Shown piece by piece: positions 7,722 to 12,737 of a DNA stretch of 12,737 bases. The position numbers and the translations under genes are program-made. This DNA is from Gammaproteobacteria bacterium (GTDB lineage Bacteria > Pseudomonadota > Gammaproteobacteria > Pseudomonadales > Porticoccaceae): the NCBI GenBank assembly GCA_006227015.1, contig SBGI01000292.1, positions 1 through 12,737 of the forward strand, given 5' to 3'. Below the pieces are notes generated by a model. That model ran no database searches. It saw only the letters and a list, made by a program, of their open reading frames with translations, and was not told the origin of the DNA. Numbering within the stretch: position 1 is the stretch's first letter; the number at the start of each line of letters is the position of its first letter.

Positions 7722-10386
7722 GCATTCCGGCAAGGTTCATCTCCAGCCTCAAACAAACGCCGAGGTTCCCCTCCCTGACAATGATGAATTGCCAGACATG
7801 GAAGCGCTCCTTCGTGAAAATGAAAAAATAAAAAAAATTAACCGTGTCTTGATTGAAAGGATTGAGCGCGGTCTGGCGAACGATAACGGTGCTTATGCCA
7901 GTTTTGAAAGTGCCGTGGTGTTGTCGGAAAAGGTCAAACAGCGAACCCAGCAGTTACAGCAGGCACTGAAAGATCTGGAGCGGGTCAACCAGGATTTGCT
8001 TAGCGCTAAAAATGAAGCGGAGCAAAAACACCAGCTGTTAATTGATGCCATCGAAAGTATTTCCGATGCTTTTGTACTGTTTGATCAACGCCGTATCTTT
8101 GCTCTGGCCAATACAGCCTTTTACCAACTTTGGGAAAATGCGGGGCTGGAGTTTTTGAATGGCATGTCCATGCCCGAAATGCAGCAGAAAATCTTCCAAT
8201 CCGGGATTATCGATTACTCCTCGTCCCAGTCAGAAAAAATCACCAGTCGCAGCGATATTTCCACACTCGGTATATTCAGGCTGACGGATGGTCGATGGAT
8301 GCAGGCCACCGAAAGGCCATCCCGCGAGGGTGGGCTGGTGATGATCTTTACCGATATCACCGCCATTAAACGCAGTGAAGATGCCAAGCGGGAAAAGGCC
8401 CTGGCGGAAAAGTCGAAAATTCTGCAGTCGACGCTGGACCATTTGTCGCAGGGCGTGGCGCTGTTTAACAGCGAGCATCAGCTGGAAGCCTGGAATGAAC
8501 AGTTTATCTCGTTGGCGGGTATTTCCCCCGACCTGGCGGAACAGGGAGTGTCATTGCAGACATTGCTGGCGCTGGGTCGTGTGGACCCGCGAACCGTGCA
8601 GCGGCTTGCCCTGAGGCAGGTGGATATCCGTCTTGAGCAGGCGCTGGACAATGGCACTATCATGGAAATCGAGAGCCATAAGACCGGCACCGGAGCCATT
8701 GTGGTGACCTATACGGACATCACCGAGCAGCGTCAGTATGAAGAGGCATTGCGAGCCAGCGAACACCGTATTCGCCTGGTAACCGATGCCATGCCGGCAC
8801 TGATCTCTTATATCGACAGGGATTTGAACTACAACTTTACCAACCGCGCTTTTGAGGAGTGGTTCAAGCAGTCCCGTGATGAGATCGACCAGAAGCCCAT
8901 GGCGCAATTGCTGGGTCCGGAAGAGTTTGCACGCCACCGGGAATATCTGGAACGTACCCTGGGTGGCCAGCGGGTGGTGTTTGAAATTGAACAACAACTG
9001 CCGGGCGGCAATAAATTTGTTTTGAAAACCTATGTCCCCAATTTTGACAGTAACGGCCAGGTTGCCGGTTTCTTTGCTCTGGAGCAGGATGTCACCCAGC
9101 AACGGCTGACATCCGAGGCGCTCAATCAGGCCTATCGCCACATGGAAAAGCGGGTGCTGGAGCGCACCAAGGAACTGACTGAACTCAACCAGCAATTGCG
9201 ACTGGAAGTGACCGAGCGTCAGGAAGCCGAAACCAGACTGGTTGAGGCGAAGCGCGAGGCGGAAGTCGCCAATATCGCCAAGACAAAATTCCTGGCGGCG
9301 GTCAGCCACGACCTGTTGCAGCCGATGAGTGCGGCCAAATTATTTGCCAGCGCCCTGCAGGAATACCAGTTGCCTGACGGTGCCACCAAGTTGCTGGAAT
9401 CGTTGAATTATTCAATGTCGGATGTGGAGAGTCTGGTCAGTACCCTGATTGATATCTCCAAGCTGGACGCCGGTGTGGTTAAACCTGACCTGGCGCCATT
9501 TGACTGTGGCGTGATGCTGGAAAACCTGGCCAATGAATTTCGTCAACAGGCGGAGAGAAGTCACCTCAATTTTCGTTTCGTGCCCTCATCGGTGACGATT
9601 CTCACCGACCGGCAGCTACTGGCGCGTATATTGAGAAACTTTCTGTCCAATGCCATCCGCTATACCGACAGTGGCGATATTCTGCTCGGTTGCCGCCGTC
9701 GTCCTGAAGGTCTGCTGATGCAGGTCTGGGATTCCGGTATTGGCATTCCGGCAGAGCAGTTGAATGAAATCTTTCTGGAGTTTAAACGCTTGCCCTCGAA
9801 CAAGCGCCGCAGTAGTAACGGCCTGGGCCTTGGGCTGGCGATTGTCGACAAGATTGCGCGCATTCTGAATCATCCGGTGGATGTTCACTCTGAACCCGGT
9901 CGCGGTTCGGTCTTCTCCATTCTGGTGCCCTATGGAGAGCGGCAACCGAAATCGCAACCCAAGATGCATGCGTCTCACGATGAACACGGCAGTGTGCTGC
10001 AGGGTAAACGCATACTGGTGATCGATAATGATGTCAGTATCTGCCAGGGTATGGAGGTGCTGTTGCAGGGTTGGGGTTGCGAGGTGCTGACAGCTACAGG
10101 CCTCGATGATATCAATATAGATGAACTCAGGGAGACGATGCCGGACCTGTTTATCGCGGACTATCACCTCGATGATGGCGCAACGGGTATCGATGCGGTG
10201 GAAACGTTACACCAGCAATTGGGCGAGGCCATTCCCACGCTGATGATTACCGCAAACTACTCACAGGAACTGAAGCAGGTGGTCAGGAAGTCCGGGTATC
10301 ACCTGCTGAACAAGCCTATCAAGCTCCACAAGTTAAAAGTGATGTTGCAGCACCTGTTTCAGGGCGCTCCCAAGAAGTCTGGCTGA
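7714..10386 (+). CDS. nahK: Hybrid sensor histidine kinase with three PAS domains, NahK/ErcS'-like
   Basis: 890-residue cytoplasmic hybrid kinase with no obvious transmembrane segment. Order: N-terminal coiled coil (about 28-110), PAS 1 (about 107-222), PAS 2 (about 236-340), PAS 3 (about 352-470), a long helix rich in E, R and Q (about 472-525), then HisKA with phospho-acceptor H532 in AAVSHDLLQPMSAAKLF. The ATPase domain has the N-box (N646 in FLSNAIRYTDSG), G1 (D673 in DSGIGIP), FLEFKRL and G2 (NGLGLGLAIV). A C-terminal receiver domain starts near 768 with acceptor D816 (ADYHL) and K867 (NKPIK). The start overlaps the FIST gene stop, with AGG 8 bases upstream. In P. aeruginosa this kinase type lies in the exa region, feeds a phosphorelay and affects biofilm and ethanol oxidation control. 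Here the likely input is the FIST protein; the output partner is unproven. The longer N-terminus than I recall for NahK is noted. Confidence 0.88.
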   Translation: MAKHSGKVHLQPQTNAEVPLPDNDELPDMEALLRENEKIKKINRVLIERIERGLANDNGAYASFESAVVLSEKVKQRTQQLQQALKDLERVNQDLLSAKNEAEQKHQLLIDAIESISDAFVLFDQRRIFALANTAFYQLWENAGLEFLNGMSMPEMQQKIFQSGIIDYSSSQSEKITSRSDISTLGIFRLTDGRWMQATERPSREGGLVMIFTDITAIKRSEDAKREKALAEKSKILQSTLDHLSQGVALFNSEHQLEAWNEQFISLAGISPDLAEQGVSLQTLLALGRVDPRTVQRLALRQVDIRLEQALDNGTIMEIESHKTGTGAIVVTYTDITEQRQYEEALRASEHRIRLVTDAMPALISYIDRDLNYNFTNRAFEEWFKQSRDEIDQKPMAQLLGPEEFARHREYLERTLGGQRVVFEIEQQLPGGNKFVLKTYVPNFDSNGQVAGFFALEQDVTQQRLTSEALNQAYRHMEKRVLERTKELTELNQQLRLEVTERQEAETRLVEAKREAEVANIAKTKFLAAVSHDLLQPMSAAKLFASALQEYQLPDGATKLLESLNYSMSDVESLVSTLIDISKLDAGVVKPDLAPFDCGVMLENLANEFRQQAERSHLNFRFVPSSVTILTDRQLLARILRNFLSNAIRYTDSGDILLGCRRRPEGLLMQVWDSGIGIPAEQLNEIFLEFKRLPSNKRRSSNGLGLGLAIVDKIARILNHPVDVHSEPGRGSVFSILVPYGERQPKSQPKMHASHDEHGSVLQGKRILVIDNDVSICQGMEVLLQGWGCEVLTATGLDDINIDELRETMPDLFIADYHLDDGATGIDAVETLHQQLGEAIPTLMITANYSQELKQVVRKSGYHLLNKPIKLHKLKVMLQHLFQGAPKKSG

Positions 10387-10408
10387 TACCGTGACTGCTC
10401 TTGTTAAC

Positions 10409-11080
10409 TCAGTGTTGACGATGTAAGTACTGATCGAAGTTGATCTTGCTGGCACAGAGAACGGCCTGCATCCGGTTGTGCACATTGAGCTTGCTTAATA
10501 TGGCCGACACATGGGTTTTGACTGTTGTTTCGGCAATGTTGAGCTCATAGGCGATTTGCTTGTTGGACTCGCCTTTGGACAGTCGTTCCAGCACCAGCAA
10601 CTGGCGTCGGGTAAGGGAGGAGATCTGCTTGGTATCAAAGACCTGGGGTTCTTCCTGGGTGGGTCTTGCCGTGGCCTTATTGTTGCGAACAATATCGGAA
10701 GGCAGGTAAACCTGACCTGCCATAATCTTTTTAATGGCATCGCCAATATTCTCGCCGCTGGCGACCTTGCTGATAAAGCCCACTGCACCGTAGGTGACCG
10801 AACGCAAAACCACATCGCGGTTGTCTTCCGCTGAAATGATCGCCACGGGAATATCAGGTGCTTCATTGCGCAGGTGTATCAGCCCGTTAAGGTCGGTCAT
10901 CCCGGGCATGTTCAGGTCGAGCAGGATCAAATCCAGTTGATCATTTTCCTCAACCACTTTTAGTGCTGCATCAAAGTCTTCGGCTTCATGGGTGACCGCA
11001 TCGGGAAATGAATGCTGAATGACACTGATGATGGCCTCCCGGTAAAGGGGGTGGTCATCCGCTACAAGTATTTCATACAT
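10409..11080 (-). CDS. erbR: LuxR/NarL-family response regulator, ErbR/AgmR-like
   Basis: 223 residues. The receiver domain spans 1-120 with acidic D8/D9, phospho-acceptor D55 in LLDLNMPGM, S83 and K105. A linker of about 30 residues leads to a LuxR-type helix-turn-helix (about 153-212: LTRRQLLVLERLSKGESNKQ, then AETTVKTHVSAILSKLNVHN). The sequence closely resembles ErbR/AgmR of Pseudomonas, a regulator needed for PQQ-dependent alcohol oxidation genes. It is convergent with the hybrid kinase gene (22 bases between stops, no clear terminator) and divergent from the cytochrome c550 gene, so it probably controls that promoter and the other units of this island. The ATG at 11080 has a G-rich upstream stretch (GGGCGGG) but no strong Shine-Dalgarno site. 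Whether the neighbouring hybrid kinase or another kinase phosphorylates it is unknown. Confidence 0.92.
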   Translation of the reverse strand: MYEILVADDHPLYREAIISVIQHSFPDAVTHEAEDFDAALKVVEENDQLDLILLDLNMPGMTDLNGLIHLRNEAPDIPVAIISAEDNRDVVLRSVTYGAVGFISKVASGENIGDAIKKIMAGQVYLPSDIVRNNKATARPTQEEPQVFDTKQISSLTRRQLLVLERLSKGESNKQIAYELNIAETTVKTHVSAILSKLNVHNRMQAVLCASKINFDQYLHRQH

Positions 11081-11115
11081 TTGTATACCCGCCCAAAATG
11101 GCCTTTTTCAGATCA

Positions 11116-11124
11116 ATTCTAGCA
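11116..11124 (-). promoter_or_regulatory. Extended -10 promoter element for the erbR-like gene
   Basis: Read on the minus strand, TGCTAGAAT combines the extended -10 TG dinucleotide with TAGAAT, a 5 of 6 match to TATAAT. It lies about 35 bases before the regulator ATG, giving a short leader. No -35 box is present at the right distance; that position is taken up by the GCAT palindrome cluster, which suggests control by a bound regulator. Confidence 0.4.
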
Positions 11125-11160
11125 TATGAGGCATAATCTCATGCATTGCATAGCCTATGC
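11122..11160. repeat. Cluster of GCAT/ATGC palindromes (candidate operator)
   Basis: Within 39 bases the tetramer GCAT or its complement ATGC occurs six times. Two inverted repeats can be drawn: ATGAG (11126-11130) with CTCAT (11138-11142), and the perfect GCATAGCCTATGC (11148-11160). The cluster lies immediately upstream of the putative -10 of the regulator gene, where an autoregulating or cross-regulating protein would bind. No binding protein can be assigned from sequence alone. Confidence 0.45.
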
Positions 11161-11301
11161 CCGTCAGCAAAGCTAAATGGTCCCTGACTGGAGGGCTGAG
11201 GGCAATGGTTTGTTTGACCTACTTTAGTCTATTGATCTCAGTCGAAAGTATGGAACGAATTATCTAACTGAGTCCTACCTAAGTCAGATATCCCCTAAAT
11301 T

Positions 11302-11315
11302 GGTAATCGATTATC
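11302..11315. promoter_or_regulatory. Palindrome GGTAATCGATTATC before cytochrome c550 (candidate activator site)
   Basis: TAATCGATTA (11304-11313) is a perfect 10-bp palindrome, and the 14-mer around it is symmetric at 12 of 14 positions. Its centre lies about 28 bases upstream of the TATAGT element, overlapping the -35 region of the presumed cytochrome promoter. A protein bound there could contact RNA polymerase as a class II activator. The ErbR-like regulator encoded next door is the natural candidate, by position only. Confidence 0.4.
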
Positions 11316-11333
11316 TTTGCTACCAGAGTCTCC

Positions 11334-11339
11334 TATAGT
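11334..11339 (+). promoter_or_regulatory. Probable -10 element for the cytochrome c550 operon
   Basis: TATAGT matches the sigma-70 -10 consensus at 5 of 6 positions and would start transcription some 43 bases before the cytochrome ATG. The hexamer 17 bases upstream, TTATCT, is a poor -35, consistent with an activated promoter. A second AT-rich hexamer TATAAA (11352-11357) lacks a partner and is less likely. Confidence 0.4.
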
Positions 11340-11388
11340 TACCTTGAGCCTGTATAAAAGGCCGGAATCATTTTTGAGGGTGTAAGTT

Positions 11389-11820
11389 ATGAGTTACAAA
11401 TCATTTGCCCTGGCCATCGGGGCCCTGGGTATGCTGATGTCTGCAAGCAGTTCTGTCTTTGCCCACGGTGATGTGACCCCGCAGGCCGTTGATGCCAGTG
11501 GCCTCGAGCCCCTGGGAGAGGAATGGCGTGAAGAAAATCCCTATTCAGGTAATAAGCTGGCAATAGAGATTGGTGCCTCGGCCTATAACCAGAACTGTGC
11601 CCGTTGCCATGGCCTGGAAGCCATCTCCGGCGGTATTGCCCCGGACCTGCGTAAGCTGGAACCCGGCATAGAGGGTGACGAGTGGTATAGCTACCGGGTG
11701 CGCAATGGTGCAACCCGCAATGGCATTCCCTACATGCCTCCCTTTGAAGGCATCCTGAGTCAGGAAGCACTCTGGGCCATCCGCGCCTGGTTGGAAACTC
11801 AATATAATCCTGACCTGTAA
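11389..11820 (+). CDS. pedF: Cytochrome c550, PedF-like electron acceptor of quinoprotein dehydrogenase
   Basis: 143-residue periplasmic c-type cytochrome that accepts electrons from the PQQ alcohol dehydrogenase and passes them to the terminal oxidase. The signal peptide is cut probably after SSVFA (residue 25), giving the mature start HGDVTPQAVD that is characteristic of PedF. One heme site is present: C70-A-R-C73-H74, with His as the proximal ligand and M116 in IPYMPPF as the likely distal ligand. The C-terminal SQEALWAIRAWLETQ helix is typical of the family. GAGGG (11376-11380) lies 8 bases before the ATG. It is followed 9 bases later by the PedG/XoxJ-like gene, so the two are co-transcribed. 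In Pseudomonas the cytochrome gene adjoins a PQQ dehydrogenase; here it is about 9 kb away from the dehydrogenase. Confidence 0.93.
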   Translation: MSYKSFALAIGALGMLMSASSSVFAHGDVTPQAVDASGLEPLGEEWREENPYSGNKLAIEIGASAYNQNCARCHGLEAISGGIAPDLRKLEPGIEGDEWYSYRVRNGATRNGIPYMPPFEGILSQEALWAIRAWLETQYNPDL

Positions 11821-11829
11821 GGGGTGACC

Positions 11830-12678
11830 ATGAAGTCCCTGTTAGCGGCTTTTTTACTGCTCTGTGGGGTTGTTTCTGTCGAGGCGAGATCTCTGGAGGA
11901 TATCCTTGAAACCGGATTCCTTCGTATCGCGGTTTACCGGGACTTCCCTCCATATTCCTACCTGGAAGAGGGTGCGCCAGCGGGGATCGATGTTGAAGTG
12001 GGCAAGAAGATTGCCGAGCAGTTGGGTGTGCAGCCGGCCTGGTTCTGGTTGACGGCCGATGAAAATCTTGATGATGACTTGCGCAACGCTGTGTGGAAGG
12101 GACATTACATGGGCGGTGGAGTTGCAGATATCATGCTGCGCGTTCCCTACGACGTAAACTACGACAATGATATGGTCAGTATCGTCAGCCCCTACCACAA
12201 GGAGCGGTGGACAGTGGCTCGCAACACGGAGAAGTTACCCGAACTGGTGAACCTTGCGCCATTCATGTATCACAAGATTGGCGTTGAAGTTGACAGTGCC
12301 CCGGACCTGACCCTCACTACCGCTCTGCGCGGTCGCCTGGTTGAAAATGTGGTTCACTATCTTTCCATTGGTGAAGCTGTTGGTGCCCTGAAAGAGGGTG
12401 AGATCGATGCGGTCGCCGGTATGCGCAGCCAGGTGGAATGGTCTGTAAAAGCGACTGGCAAGCCTCAGCACAATCAGAAGTTTGATATTTCCGATGACAG
12501 CATTGTCGGCTGGTCTCGTCGTGCCTGGGATATTGGTATTGCCGTCAAGTCATCCTTCCCAGATCTGGCAAAAAAAGTGGAAACGGCCGTGACAATGATG
12601 GCGGATGATGGGCAGTTTGCACCGATCTTCGATCAGTACCAGGTCAGTTACGAACTGCCGACCAAGTCCTCTCCCTGA
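11830..12678 (+). CDS. pedG: Quinoprotein dehydrogenase-associated periplasmic binding protein, PedG/XoxJ-like
   Basis: 282 residues with a signal peptide (MKSLLAAFLLLCGVVSVEA) and a type II periplasmic binding fold: FLRIAVYRDFPPYSYLEEG at the start of lobe 1, GIDVEVGKKIAEQLG, and the hinge and second-lobe region around IGVEVDSAPD. It belongs to the group of ABC-type solute-binding proteins that travel with PQQ dehydrogenases (MxaJ/XoxJ family), here without any permease or ATPase gene. MxaJ and XoxJ are thought to help dehydrogenase maturation or metal/PQQ loading rather than import; that role is inferred here. The ATG at 11830 is preferred to the GTG at 11824 because AAGGGG (11819-11824) then acts as a ribosome site. 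It lies 9 bases after the cytochrome gene. Confidence 0.87.
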   Translation: MKSLLAAFLLLCGVVSVEARSLEDILETGFLRIAVYRDFPPYSYLEEGAPAGIDVEVGKKIAEQLGVQPAWFWLTADENLDDDLRNAVWKGHYMGGGVADIMLRVPYDVNYDNDMVSIVSPYHKERWTVARNTEKLPELVNLAPFMYHKIGVEVDSAPDLTLTTALRGRLVENVVHYLSIGEAVGALKEGEIDAVAGMRSQVEWSVKATGKPQHNQKFDISDDSIVGWSRRAWDIGIAVKSSFPDLAKKVETAVTMMADDGQFAPIFDQYQVSYELPTKSSP

Positions 12679-12711
12679 CATAAACCCAGACCTTTCTTGT
12701 AAGCATGTCGT

Positions 12712-12734
12712 CAAAGCCCTCTCAGAGGGCTTTG
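12712..12734 (+). terminator. Hairpin at the window end, probable terminator of the pedF-pedG operon
   Basis: CAAAGCCCTCT (12712-12722) and AGAGGGCTTTG (12724-12734) are exact inverted copies. A 9-bp stem with a 5-base loop is realistic in RNA. It begins 33 bases after the PedG-like stop codon. The window ends three bases later, so the expected T-tract cannot be seen. Confidence 0.65.
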
Positions 12735-12737
12735 GCA

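Larger units (their letters stand above)
11081..11388. promoter_or_regulatory. Divergent promoter region between erbR-like regulator and cytochrome c550
   Basis: This 308-base non-coding stretch must hold promoters for both divergent genes. Four elements stand out and are listed separately: an extended -10 site facing the regulator gene, a cluster of GCAT palindromes beside it, a TAATCGATTA palindrome, and a -10 like TATAGT facing the cytochrome gene. The part between about 11161 and 11290 shows no further structure that I can name. The cytochrome ribosome site GAGGG is at 11376-11380. Confidence 0.6.

Noticed and set aside
11824..11829. GTG start for the PedG/XoxJ-like protein
   Set aside because: It would overlap the AAGGGG ribosome site; the ATG at 11830 has proper spacing and begins a standard signal peptide.
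11387..11953. 188-codon minus-strand open frame over the cytochrome gene
   Set aside because: Antisense to a cytochrome with intact heme motif and signal peptide; low-complexity shadow translation.

Overview
The window carries a chromosomal alcohol-oxidation island of the exa/ped type, best known from Pseudomonas, in what is probably an aerobic gammaproteobacterium. The protein sequences resemble Pseudomonas ExaC, ErbR and PedF closely, but the neighbourhood is not the Pseudomonas one, so a marine or other non-Pseudomonas gammaproteobacterium is plausible. That placement is inference.

Layout. Bases 1-147 (minus) hold the first 49 codons of an agmatine deiminase-family gene that runs off the left edge. 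After a 391-base intergenic region come a periplasmic PQQ-dependent alcohol dehydrogenase (539-2323) and a NosR/NirI-like membrane flavo-iron-sulfur protein (2471-4618). An ExaC-type aldehyde dehydrogenase follows (4896-6416) and ends at a strong intrinsic terminator. Next is a tightly coupled pair: a FIST-domain sensor (NosP-like, 6576-7721) and a three-PAS hybrid histidine kinase (NahK/ErcS'-like, 7714-10386). Convergent to them is an ErbR/AgmR-like LuxR-type response regulator (10409-11080, minus). A 308-base divergent promoter region separates it from cytochrome c550 (PedF-like, 11389-11820) and a PedG/XoxJ-like periplasmic binding protein (11830-12678). A terminator hairpin closes the window.

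How the genes fit together. The dehydrogenase oxidises alcohols in the periplasm and passes electrons to cytochrome c550. The aldehyde is oxidised to the acid in the cytoplasm by the NAD-dependent aldehyde dehydrogenase. The FIST protein, hybrid kinase and response regulator are the likely sensory and regulatory layer. The PedG/XoxJ-like protein is of the family that accompanies quinoprotein dehydrogenases and may help their maturation.

Most notable points. The dehydrogenase has the extra Asp two residues after the catalytic Asp that marks lanthanide-dependent PQQ enzymes. A NosR-like protein sits directly behind it although no nos gene is visible, and its periplasmic domain contains an acidic loop (DEDGDG) matching the first half of an EF-hand. 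A lanthanide- or calcium-responsive redox or sensor role for this protein is a testable speculation. Several palindromes in the intergenic regions are candidate operators for the response regulator. No pqq biosynthesis genes, RNA genes, mobile elements or CRISPR arrays were seen.
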